From Ignavibacteria bacterium (GTDB lineage Bacteria > Bacteroidota > Ignavibacteria > Tepidaquicellales > OLB5), in contig JAFLBX010000001.1 of the NCBI GenBank assembly GCA_017303675.1, forward strand, positions 1-64,000: a DNA stretch of 64,000 nt, written 5' to 3'. Positions 34,898 through 42,342 of the stretch are shown here, one piece after another. Made by a program: the position numbers and the translations under genes. The first letter of the stretch is position 1, and every line of letters begins with the position of its first letter. The notes below the pieces were generated by a model. It made no database searches and was not told the DNA's origin. It saw only the letters and a program-made list of their open reading frames with translations.

Positions 34898-35123
34898 TTG
34901 CTTCTATGCTCAAAGTATATTCAAGAGTACCCTCTTCAGTCGGAATTGGTTCATTGAATTCCTTCAAGGTTTCAATGTACAATCCAATAGCTTCTTTGGC
35001 ATTCTTAATGCATTCTTCTATAGTATCTCCATAAGTTACACATCCTTCAAGTGAAGGGACAGTAACTGTGTAACCACCCTCCGGTTCTTTTTTAAAAAGT
35101 AGTCTGTAGTTTAGTATTCTCAT
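34890..35123 (-). CDS. hicB: HicB family antitoxin (module 2)
   Basis: A 77-residue HicB: LLFKKEPEGGYTVTVPSLEGCVTYGDTIEECIKNAKEAIGLYIE. I place the start at ATG 35123 (MRILNYRLLF), 10 nt after the transaldolase stop. An upstream in-frame ATG at 35162 would overlap that gene and add a non-conserved extension. As in module 1, no C-terminal DNA-binding domain is present, so control probably comes from the upstream gene's promoter. Confidence 0.85.
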   Translation of the reverse strand: MRILNYRLLFKKEPEGGYTVTVPSLEGCVTYGDTIEECIKNAKEAIGLYIETLKEFNEPIPTEEGTLEYTLSIEANV

Positions 35124-35133
35124 AAAATTGATT

Positions 35134-35781
35134 TTATCCCTGGTTCTTTTTCCAGTCAGCAAGGAATTTTTCGAGACCGAGATCCGTCAATGGGTGCTTA
35201 ACAAGCTGCTTGATAACGTTGAACGGAATTGTACAAATATCCGCGCCGAGTAAGCATGAATCAACAAAATGCATCGGGTGGCGGACGCTTGCAACAAGTA
35301 TTTCTGTTTCAAAACCGTAGTTACCGTAGATCTGGACGATCTGCTCGATAAGCTGCATTCCATCCTGAGAGATATCATCGAGTCTGCCGATAAACGGACT
35401 TATAATAGTAGCTCCCGCTTTAGCGGCAAGCACTGCCTGTGAAGGCGAGAAGCATAATGTAACATTTGTGCGGATGCCTTCATCAGCAAAAGTTTTTACT
35501 GCTTTAAGTCCTTCCATTATCAATGGAACCTTAACATAAATATTGGGAGCAATCTTTGAAAGCTCTCTGCCTTCTTTTAATATGCCTTCATAATCAGTGG
35601 AAACAACTTCAGCGCTTACGGGACCGCTGACCATTTTACAAATTTCTTCGTAGGTTTTGCGGACATCTTTATGTCCTTCCTTAGCCATAAGTGAGGGATT
35701 AGTAGTAACGCCATCCAAAATGCCGAAGCTTGCTGCTTCTTTAATTTCGTTTAAATTAGCCGTATCAATGAATATTTTCAT
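35134..35781 (-). CDS. tal: Transaldolase / fructose-6-phosphate aldolase family protein
   Basis: A 215-residue class I aldolase of the small (TalC/FSA) transaldolase subfamily. Landmarks: [46 protein letters not shown] with the Schiff-base lysine, and [14 protein letters not shown]. It transfers dihydroxyacetone units in the non-oxidative pentose phosphate pathway, or acts as an aldolase; sequence alone does not decide. It leads the tal-hicB-hicA-gcvT-comB run. Confidence 0.92.
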   Translation of the reverse strand: MKIFIDTANLNEIKEAASFGILDGVTTNPSLMAKEGHKDVRKTYEEICKMVSGPVSAEVVSTDYEGILKEGRELSKIAPNIYVKVPLIMEGLKAVKTFADEGIRTNVTLCFSPSQAVLAAKAGATIISPFIGRLDDISQDGMQLIEQIVQIYGNYGFETEILVASVRHPMHFVDSCLLGADICTIPFNVIKQLVKHPLTDLGLEKFLADWKKNQG

Positions 35782-35863
35782 AAGAAATTCCTTTAAATTA
35801 TTTGATTATCTACAAATATAGCTAAAATTTAGGGTCTTTTCAATTTAACAGCAAGGGTATAAA

Positions 35864-36355
35864 TCAGTGGTGATGACCGAATAATATGTTTAAAATCCAC
35901 ATTAATGCCAGAAATAAGACGGGAATGTACCAAAGTCTAAGCGCGGGCTTTTTGAGGATAATTTTCTTTTTAATAATAGCCAGAAATAAAACTGTAAAGA
36001 AAAAAAAGCCGAAGATAATATAAAATATCAATCCCAGGGGATTGTAATAAAAGCTTTCGGAAAAATGAAGATCCGTAATGCATGAAAACACCCTGCCCGT
36101 ACCGCAGAATGGACATGGCACACCTGTAAAAGTAAGCAGGGGGCAGCCGTTGATACTTTCAACCCCCGCGACCTCATTCAAAAACGATTTCAGCGGTGCA
36201 AAGTAAACGTTGATCAAGCCCAGAACCATAAGCAGAAGCAGAATGTAAATTGTTTTCCTGCTTTGCTGCGGGGTGGTTTGTGATATGGTGAAATATTTGT
36301 TTGTTGGCTTGATAATATTTATTTTTAGGACCCTCACCCCCAGCCCCTCTCCCAT
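35864..36355 (-). CDS. DUF2752 membrane protein whose start lies in a repeat
   Basis: A 163-residue membrane protein. The DUF2752 core CPLLTFTGVPCPFCGTGRVF followed by YNPLGLIFYI is clear, with three or four transmembrane helices. The function of the family is unknown; conserved cysteines suggest a structural or redox role. The only upstream starts (ATG 36355, or GTG shortly after) fall in the CCCCTCTCC/GGGAGAGGGG palindromic repeat, so the first ~10 residues (MGEGLGVRV) are repeat-derived. An internal ATG at LLLLMVLG would lose part of the first helix. Confidence 0.75.
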   Translation of the reverse strand: MGEGLGVRVLKINIIKPTNKYFTISQTTPQQSRKTIYILLLLMVLGLINVYFAPLKSFLNEVAGVESINGCPLLTFTGVPCPFCGTGRVFSCITDLHFSESFYYNPLGLIFYIIFGFFFFTVLFLAIIKKKIILKKPALRLWYIPVLFLALMWILNILFGHHH

Positions 36356-36381
36356 AGGGAGAGGGGGGCAAGGTGGGGTTG
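36331..36381. repeat. Palindromic repeat CCCCTCTCC-N-GGGAGAGGGG
   Basis: A strong inverted repeat flanked by CTCACCCCCAG and GGTGGGG. It overlaps the start of the DUF2752 gene. Confidence 0.7.
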
Positions 36382-36460
36382 ATTAATTGTTTTGTGTAAA
36401 GATATTTTAACTCCTTCACCCCTCTACGAGTCTTGACTCGAAGAGTCCTAGACCCAGCTC

Positions 36461-36531
36461 CTTTCCTGTTGACAATTCCGCTAATCATAAAGCGGTATGG
36501 AAAAATGCGCCGGAGGGGTTAAGGTTGGAAT
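36461..36531. repeat. CCGGAGGGG-type palindromic repeat, copy 1
   Basis: It shares its layout with the copy at 37093: CTCC-TTTCCTGTT, then a small inverted repeat CCGCT / AGCGG, then AAAATGCGCCGGAGGGG. Diverged but clearly the same family. Confidence 0.65.
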
Positions 36532-36570
36532 ATTTTTTATTTCTTATTTAGATCTTCTGAAATCTCATTA

Positions 36571-37080
36571 CTATTGGTTAGCTGAATTCCTGCGTTTATT
36601 CAGCATAGAAGCAACAAGCAATCCCCCGATAGGACCAAAGATGCAATGCGATACAATACGTGAAAATAATTCAACGCCTATCATCATTATACTGAAGCCG
36701 TTCCTTTGGTATTCATCATAAACGCTGTTGAGTATCTTCTGCGTTTCGGGCGGAATGGCGAAGCCATACTGTTCGGTCATTTTGTACACCAATTCCACAG
36801 GATTTTGTTTACTGAGCATAATGATCATTGTAGAAAAAATAACGTAAACAATTGCCGAAATTATACCGGCAAGCAGGCCTATCATAATGCCGTCTTTGTT
36901 CTGAATGAATTGACCTGCTTTTTCAAGCTGGCGCGCGTAATACCATGTGCCGGCTGCGCCGCCGATAATTATTCCTGCGCAGCATAACAGGTTCAGCAGG
37001 TTCAGTCCGGGAAAAATGGAAATGAAAACCATTACAAACGAGCTGATGATAACGGGTGTAAATTTACTTGGTTGGTTCAT
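36571..37080 (-). CDS. Uncharacterised membrane protein
   Basis: A 169-residue protein with about four transmembrane helices (VIISSFVMVFISIFPGLNLLNLL, CAGIIIGGAAGTWYYA, IMIGLLAGIISAIVYVIFST, and a C-terminal VSHCIFGPIGGLLVASML) and a hydrophilic loop KMTEQYGFAIPPETQKILNSVYD. I do not recognise a named family with confidence; it resembles DUF4199-type proteins. It is flanked on both sides by same-orientation copies of the CCGGAGGGG repeat. Confidence 0.75.
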   Translation of the reverse strand: MNQPSKFTPVIISSFVMVFISIFPGLNLLNLLCCAGIIIGGAAGTWYYARQLEKAGQFIQNKDGIMIGLLAGIISAIVYVIFSTMIIMLSKQNPVELVYKMTEQYGFAIPPETQKILNSVYDEYQRNGFSIMMIGVELFSRIVSHCIFGPIGGLLVASMLNKRRNSANQ

Positions 37081-37092
37081 ATATTATACCTC

Positions 37093-37170
37093 ACCCCCTG
37101 CCCCTCTCCTGTTTATAATCCCGCTAAACAGAAAAGCGGGACGGCAAAATGCGCCGGAGGGGAGCAATGT
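37093..37170. repeat. CCGGAGGGG-type palindromic repeat, copy 2
   Basis: CCCCTCTCC ... GGAGGGG outer arms around TCCCGCT / AGCGGGA. Same orientation as the copy at 36461-36531, on the other side of the membrane-protein gene. Confidence 0.7.
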
Positions 37171-37200
37171 GGGTTAAATTTATTTACAAATTAAAACAAT

Positions 37201-37704
37201 TTACTTCTTCGGTATAACATCAGGGGGAGTAAAGTACTCATAAAAGATCCTGATAGTACCCGGAATTATGAAAAACGGTAATACTATACCGATAATTGCT
37301 CCCGTAATTTCACGGGTTATGAAAGAATTTTTCTGCACATCGGCAATATCAAGCCCAACATCAAGCAGCATGAGTCCAACTGGTATAAAAAGCCACAAGA
37401 GTGAAGGCAGCTCAATATTGCTCAGCTTACGGATGAATGGGTATATTATCACTCCCAGCAAAAAAGCAAAATAAATAGCAGTGCAGCGAGAACATACACC
37501 GAGCTTTTCTCCGAATAAATGATGTGAACGATCGCTGAGCTGGTGGCATGATTTAGCATAAAACCCGTAGATACCTTCGGAGATATCACCTGTTACGCCA
37601 TGCTCACCTGCCCAATAAGGCGCAAGTAAAATTCCCGCGCACCATAAGACCGAGATGGCGAGTATTACTGAATACACAATTTTTTGATATCGTTTGGTCT
37701 GCAT
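37201..37704 (-). CDS. DUF2085 membrane protein
   Basis: A 167-residue protein with four or five transmembrane helices. The DUF2085 signature is clear: SCHQLSDRSHHLFGEKLGV then CSRCTAIYFAFLLG. The function of the family is unknown; the conserved His and Cys residues suggest metal binding. I start at ATG 37704. The frame extends 32 codons upstream but that part is repeat-derived (YPERSEGS-type). Confidence 0.85.
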   Translation of the reverse strand: MQTKRYQKIVYSVILAISVLWCAGILLAPYWAGEHGVTGDISEGIYGFYAKSCHQLSDRSHHLFGEKLGVCSRCTAIYFAFLLGVIIYPFIRKLSNIELPSLLWLFIPVGLMLLDVGLDIADVQKNSFITREITGAIIGIVLPFFIIPGTIRIFYEYFTPPDVIPKK

Positions 37705-37783
37705 TGTTATTTGTTTCCCAAACCGGAGCTTGGGAAACAGGAACTTGCTAACAGTTAGAGATCCTTCGCTTCGCTCAGGATAT

Positions 37784-37813
37784 AAAAAAATGTCCCGCAA
37801 AATTACGGGACAT
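37784..37813 (-). terminator. Rho-independent terminator after the PorV-like gene
   Basis: The stem ATGTCCCG / CGGGACAT (37790-37797 and 37806-37813) is followed on the minus strand by seven T. Confidence 0.85.
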
Positions 37814-37841
37814 TTGTGTTAAATTCTATGATATAATTTTA

Positions 37842-38897
37842 TTATTCGCCTTTGCGTTTGAATTTCTCGTCATCAAGTGTGAACATTACAGAGATCCTGT
37901 GAGTATTGCCAAGCTGGTCAGAGCCGTCAAATTTAGCGAAGGAATAATCCAGGTTAAGCTTGGGTAATTTTACGCCTGCTCCGAATGTAAGCTGCTTAAC
38001 ATCATTGTAGCCTACTCTTAATGCAAAGAGGTCTTTGAAACCGTATTCAAGTCCTGCATGCATATCAAAGCTCACTGGTCCAACTGCTGCAAGCGAAGCA
38101 AACTTTCTGTTTTCGAACCTTACATCAAAATCAAGAGCCGGGGTTATTCTGCCTGTTTTGAAGAACGGAATATCGTATGAACCGCCTATTTTTGCAGTGG
38201 GAGTAATAAGCTCTTTGCGGCCGGTGTTCCATGCCAGAAGAGTTGTAGTTATATCCTGCAGGTTAGCGCCTACCCGGAATTTTGGAGTAACATTATAAAT
38301 TGCGCCTACATCAAAACCGATACCCCATGCGGAGCCGTCATCGATAGAACGAGAAATAACTTTCAGGTTCACACCGTATGAAAGCTTTTCGCTGTGTTTT
38401 TTGGAATAAGTCGCTATGAAAGCCCAGTCAGCCGCATTAAAGAAATTTATCTGGCTGTAATCAAGCCTGTCGCCGTTATCAAAGTAACCGTTGTTATTGA
38501 GATCAACCCATGCATTTTTAGTATTGGGAACGTCATCAACACCAAGCCTGATAACGCTTAAGCCAAAGGATGCGTTTACTCCCCATGGAACAGCTACCGA
38601 ACCGTAATCATAGTTTACAAGGTTACCGAAGCGTTCATCATGCATAAGTGAAAATTGCGGATAATTTATTCTGGCAAGCGCACCCGGGTTCCAGTACCCG
38701 GCTGTTACATCATTAACCAATGATACGAAAGCTCCGCCCATGCCAAGGGGTCTGCCCCCAACGCCTATAGCGAGAAACTCACCTGCATATTTATTTCCTG
38801 TACCCTGCGCAAGGATATTGCCTGAAGATACCAAAAATAAAAAAAGGAACAGAATTCTTCTGTGATACATTAAGGAAGCAATTTTTGTTTTTTGCAT
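37842..38897 (-). CDS. porV: PorV/PorQ family outer-membrane protein
   Basis: A 351-residue outer-membrane beta-barrel. The signal peptide ends NILAQG (about residue 32). The family start is visible: KYAGEFLAIGVGGRPLGMGGAFVSLVNDVTAGYWNPGALARI. Strands follow, ending with DYSFAKFDGSDQLGNTHRISVMFTL. PorV is the outer-membrane shuttle that hands T9SS cargo to the surface attachment complex, which fits the cargo genes here. Several paralogues are usual in this lineage, so the exact PorV role is inferred. Confidence 0.8.
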   Translation of the reverse strand: MQKTKIASLMYHRRILFLFLFLVSSGNILAQGTGNKYAGEFLAIGVGGRPLGMGGAFVSLVNDVTAGYWNPGALARINYPQFSLMHDERFGNLVNYDYGSVAVPWGVNASFGLSVIRLGVDDVPNTKNAWVDLNNNGYFDNGDRLDYSQINFFNAADWAFIATYSKKHSEKLSYGVNLKVISRSIDDGSAWGIGFDVGAIYNVTPKFRVGANLQDITTTLLAWNTGRKELITPTAKIGGSYDIPFFKTGRITPALDFDVRFENRKFASLAAVGPVSFDMHAGLEYGFKDLFALRVGYNDVKQLTFGAGVKLPKLNLDYSFAKFDGSDQLGNTHRISVMFTLDDEKFKRKGE

Positions 38898-39050
38898 TAT
38901 TTTGAGAATATTTGATTGGATAAAAGTTAAAACAGAAGAATTTTCTCTATAATTCCCTTTCTATTTGCTGTAAATAACGAGAATTTTTTAAGTAAGTCAA
39001 GGAAAAATTTTGTGATAAAACAGGGTTTTTCAATAAATTTTTAGGCTTTT

Positions 39051-39953
39051 TCAGAATTTTAAAGGTTTTACTTCATAGCCCTGCCTCTTCAAAAGGTTTA
39101 TCAGCCCGTTTTTACCTGGCAGATGAGCTGCACCGACAGCTATGAACGATGAATTATAATTGATAATTGAGGGTATTTTTTGCATCCATTTTATATTTCG
39201 GCTTTCAAGAAAAATTTTATTTTCATTCGGAAATTTTGAGCCAAAAATCATGAATTCAGACATACAATTCAGGTCCTGTTTCAAATAACATGAATTAAGA
39301 TACATTGTACCCATTTTCATATTTTCTTTTTTCGTTCTGATAGTTTCCAGTAATATTTTCAACTGATTTTTAATGGAAATACTATCGGTAAAAAAGCTCA
39401 TTTGTTCATTCACACTTTCAAACCCTATCAATTTTTTATTCATCTCAGAAGCTTTATCCATAAAATAATAATCTAAAGAGATAAAATCTGATTTTATATC
39501 CTGTTCATTTTGTAAGTACCCGGTATAATAATACATGATCCAGTAAAACATAGGTTTTAAAATAAAATAGATATCCGAATAAGGTTTTAGTATTGAATTT
39601 TCGCTGAAGAATTCTTTTAAATATTCTTCGTCCCTGGAATCAGAAAAGCTGTAATATTCATCATCCTTCATTTTAATTGACTGCAGCAGCATAGCTGTAT
39701 CGATATCATCTTTTACAGCTTCCGTAATCACAACATTTGAACTTGTGAGGCATTCAGCAATTATACTTGAAGTATCCACATAAGAGCCTCCGATAATATG
39801 ATTAGTTCCGAACAGGTATGACTTATAGGTGAGATCATTGCGTGAAATTTCCCATAAGAGGGAATTTTCAAGTTCACCGGAATTATTAATTTCCTGCGAA
39901 TATGCTTTACAAACTAATACCGGGAAAATTAAAATCAACAATATTTTTTTCAT
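39051..39953 (-). CDS. TraB/GumN family protein
   Basis: A 300-residue secreted protein with a signal peptide (1-19, VCKAYSQ). Conserved TraB/GumN motifs: SLLWEISRNDLTYKSYLFGTNH near the start and SFIAVGAAHLPGKNGLINLLKRQGYEV near the end, with paired GxxH-type histidines proposed to bind metal. Related proteins (Tiki family) are metalloproteases; activity here is inference. It stands alone between PorV and a DUF4412-like gene. Confidence 0.85.
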   Translation of the reverse strand: MKKILLILIFPVLVCKAYSQEINNSGELENSLLWEISRNDLTYKSYLFGTNHIIGGSYVDTSSIIAECLTSSNVVITEAVKDDIDTAMLLQSIKMKDDEYYSFSDSRDEEYLKEFFSENSILKPYSDIYFILKPMFYWIMYYYTGYLQNEQDIKSDFISLDYYFMDKASEMNKKLIGFESVNEQMSFFTDSISIKNQLKILLETIRTKKENMKMGTMYLNSCYLKQDLNCMSEFMIFGSKFPNENKIFLESRNIKWMQKIPSIINYNSSFIAVGAAHLPGKNGLINLLKRQGYEVKPLKF

Positions 39954-39982
39954 TCTGTAAAAAGGTTAAATGATCATGAATA

Positions 39983-40567
39983 TTAAAACTGAACATCTGC
40001 GGGGACAGTGAATTCATCGGCTGTGAAAGCCGGGTCTTCGTTGATCAAAGTTGAAATTGTTTCCGATCCGGGTGAAGTTGATTTGAGCATAATTCTATCC
40101 CACAAGTAAAACTTTGTGCTTTGAAGAAGTATATTTACGGGACCCTGGTAAATATCACACTCTTTACCGTTCACGGTTTCGGTACCTTCAACTTTTTTAT
40201 AGCTCATGTAAGCTTTCCCCGGCGGGATCCCCCTGAAAAAAACAGGGTATTGAAGGTAAAGAGCAACGTAATCATCATCCCATGCGGATCTCAGTCCTTT
40301 TTTTACGCCGTCTTTTTCTGTAACTGAAATAACTGTTCTATCAGTAATATCTATATATGTTGTAACAGTACCGGTTTCGGTTGGTGAATCACTCAGGTTT
40401 CTGACGAGCTTGTATTTTTCTCCATCTTTATACAATTTAAATATCATTTTATTGGCGGAGTTTTTGGCAGTATGCTCGTACTCTATATATACTTTAACAG
40501 GATCAGCATAGGTACTCAATGAAAAGAAAATGATTATAAATATTAAAACAATTTTGGATGAATTCAT
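39983..40567 (-). CDS. Secreted protein, LolA/DUF4412-like
   Basis: A 194-residue exported protein (signal residues 1-19, ends STYADP). The mature part resembles LolA-fold or DUF4412 proteins: KVYIEYEHTAKNSANKMIFKLYKDGEKYKLV, then GTETVNGKECDIYQ and FYLWDRIMLKS. Function unknown. I use ATG 40567; the open frame continues upstream to 40660 but that part contains the terminator of the neighbouring gene. Confidence 0.75.
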   Translation of the reverse strand: MNSSKIVLIFIIIFFSLSTYADPVKVYIEYEHTAKNSANKMIFKLYKDGEKYKLVRNLSDSPTETGTVTTYIDITDRTVISVTEKDGVKKGLRSAWDDDYVALYLQYPVFFRGIPPGKAYMSYKKVEGTETVNGKECDIYQGPVNILLQSTKFYLWDRIMLKSTSPGSETISTLINEDPAFTADEFTVPADVQF

Positions 40568-40611
40568 GTGTTTAGGTTTTAATTTTGGATGTAATTTAAG
40601 GCAGGTTTTGT

Positions 40612-40642
40612 AAATAAAAAAGGCGGGGTTTTTAGCCCCGCC
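40612..40642 (-). terminator. Rho-independent terminator after the cargo gene ending at 40664
   Basis: The stem GGCGGGG / CCCCGCC is followed on the minus strand by a run of T. Confidence 0.85.
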
Positions 40643-40663
40643 GGTTAAAACATAAACCATTAA

Positions 40664-42181
40664 TTATTTAACCAGAACCAGTTTTTTTGTATCCGTAAAT
40701 TCACCTGCGGTGAGCTGGTAGAAATATACACCGCTTGTGAGTGAACTTGCGTTAAAATCAACTGTATAACTGCCAACGGTGAAATCCTTGTTTACCAGTA
40801 CAGCTACTTCTTTACCAAGCACGTCAAATATCTTAATTGTAACCAGAGAATTTTTCGGTATTGAAAAATCTATTTGAGTATTTGGATTAAATGGATTAGG
40901 ATAGTTCTGACTTAATGAAAATTTTTCGGGGCTGTTGTTATTATTATTTACACTTGTAACAGCTCCGAACCTGTCAAAATACAATCTCTTGTTAGCCCCG
41001 TCAATCCCGACCCATATAGCTCCCGCGTCAGAACCGGAGTTATTATATTCTATTAATGTCGGAATGTAACCTCTTGCTGACCACTCCATAGGACGGTCAT
41101 TTATCTGAATCGGGGTTACAAAAGTGCCGGGAGTTGTATTTGAAGCATACGTATTGAAAAACTTATCTGAGGTTGTTGTAGGAGCTCCGCCCTGTAAACT
41201 ATCAGAATAATAAACCAGATCTACACCGGAAGCATAATGTTTGGCGTCAAACCAATATTCATCCCTACCCGGCAAAGATCCAATAACAACAGGTGAGCCA
41301 TAAGTTGTACCGCCATCTACACTGGTTATGCAATTCAGATCAATACTTCCGGTTAAACCGGTAGTATAGAATATCCATGCGTTTGACCCGTTTCTTACAC
41401 CCATGAACTGGTCTTTGGGAACACCAACAGGAATTGGTGTAGTAAAAGAACCCACAACTACCAAAGTTCCCGGAACGCTTTCTCTGTACCGGACATTCCT
41501 GATCTGGGAAGTTAACGTATCTGCCAGCGGAGTCATGTAATTGATAAGACATGTATCACCGGTACCTGACATATACATTGTTGGTCTTGCTCCAGAAGAA
41601 GTAAGGAACACTGCTCCAGCCCATGATACACCGCCATTTACAGAACCGAAGAACCTGACATCATTATTTGTATTAAGATCAACTATAAGATAAATACTGT
41701 TTGTAGATGACATTACAGCGTCAAAATCTCTAATGTTGGTATAAGTTGTAAACGCGTTAAAGTTATTTGTAATAACATTCCATGAATATACCTGGCTTCC
41801 AACTATCAAAAAACAATAAACCGAATCAGAACCGGTTCGGCAAACCATTTTTACCTTAGGCACAATAATGCCTCCCGGAGATAAAGTAGCGGTAGTTGAC
41901 CAATTAGCTCCATTGTTGGTACTTGATAATATCACTACACTTCTTCCAGACTGAATATTTGTATCAGGAATTGCAACATAAATTGTATTGTTAGTCGTTC
42001 TGTAGACACCGGATGGACGGCCCAGGGGCTCAGTAGTGGAAACAAGATAATCAGTACCCCAGGAATCCACCTGACCTGAATACGGAATAGGCGGATCGTA
42101 TACTGTTGTTGAAACATCCTGTGAAACTAATGATGAAATACCCAAGACTAAGATAAACAAAGCAGAAAATAAATATCTCAT
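40664..42181 (-). CDS. T9SS cargo protein with sialidase/BNR-like propeller
   Basis: A 505-residue secreted protein. Signal peptide 1-21 (ISSLVSQ) from the ATG at 42181; AAGGAG lies 8 nt upstream, which decides this start over one 12 codons earlier. The body has BNR-like repeats (VVILSSTNNGANWSTT, RFFGSVNGGVSWAGA, ITSVDGGTTYGS). The last ~85 residues are the sorting domain (LSQNYPNPFNPNTQIDFSIP, IKIFDVLGKEV, TSGVYFYQL, KKLVLVK). The layout resembles the cargo gene at 46466, so they are probably paralogues. Confidence 0.87.
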   Translation of the reverse strand: MRYLFSALFILVLGISSLVSQDVSTTVYDPPIPYSGQVDSWGTDYLVSTTEPLGRPSGVYRTTNNTIYVAIPDTNIQSGRSVVILSSTNNGANWSTTATLSPGGIIVPKVKMVCRTGSDSVYCFLIVGSQVYSWNVITNNFNAFTTYTNIRDFDAVMSSTNSIYLIVDLNTNNDVRFFGSVNGGVSWAGAVFLTSSGARPTMYMSGTGDTCLINYMTPLADTLTSQIRNVRYRESVPGTLVVVGSFTTPIPVGVPKDQFMGVRNGSNAWIFYTTGLTGSIDLNCITSVDGGTTYGSPVVIGSLPGRDEYWFDAKHYASGVDLVYYSDSLQGGAPTTTSDKFFNTYASNTTPGTFVTPIQINDRPMEWSARGYIPTLIEYNNSGSDAGAIWVGIDGANKRLYFDRFGAVTSVNNNNNSPEKFSLSQNYPNPFNPNTQIDFSIPKNSLVTIKIFDVLGKEVAVLVNKDFTVGSYTVDFNASSLTSGVYFYQLTAGEFTDTKKLVLVK

Positions 42182-42189
42182 GAGCCTTA

Positions 42190-42195
42190 CTCCTT
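42190..42195 (-). promoter_or_regulatory. Shine-Dalgarno site AAGGAG
   Basis: Placed 8 nt before the ATG at 42181; it fixes the start of the cargo gene 40664-42181. Confidence 0.7.
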
Positions 42196-42246
42196 TTAAA
42201 ATTTGTGAATAGTTCATAATAATGATTTATGAATGAAATTAAAGTA

Positions 42247-42276
42247 TAAAAAAAGGCGAAACTATTAGTTTCGCCT
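42247..42276 (-). terminator. Rho-independent terminator after the VWA gene
   Basis: An 11-bp stem AGGCGAAACTA / TAGTTTCGCCT, with T-run on the minus strand. Confidence 0.85.
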
Positions 42277-42342
42277 GTTAATATTCTGTTTAATTATTAA
42301 CGGAAAATGTTAATTGAAAATGTTAGTTTTATTCAGCGTTAA

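Noticed and set aside
36174-36488. Open frame of 104 codons on the minus strand
   Set aside because: It consists mainly of palindromic repeat sequence (SPYGRGAGGEG-type peptide) and overlaps the DUF2752 gene in another frame.
37705-37800. N-terminal extension of the DUF2085 gene
   Set aside because: Encodes a repeat-derived YPERSEGS peptide; the conserved protein starts at 37704.
40568-40660. N-terminal extension of the DUF4412-like gene
   Set aside because: Contains the terminator hairpin of the upstream cargo gene; the signal peptide begins at 40567.
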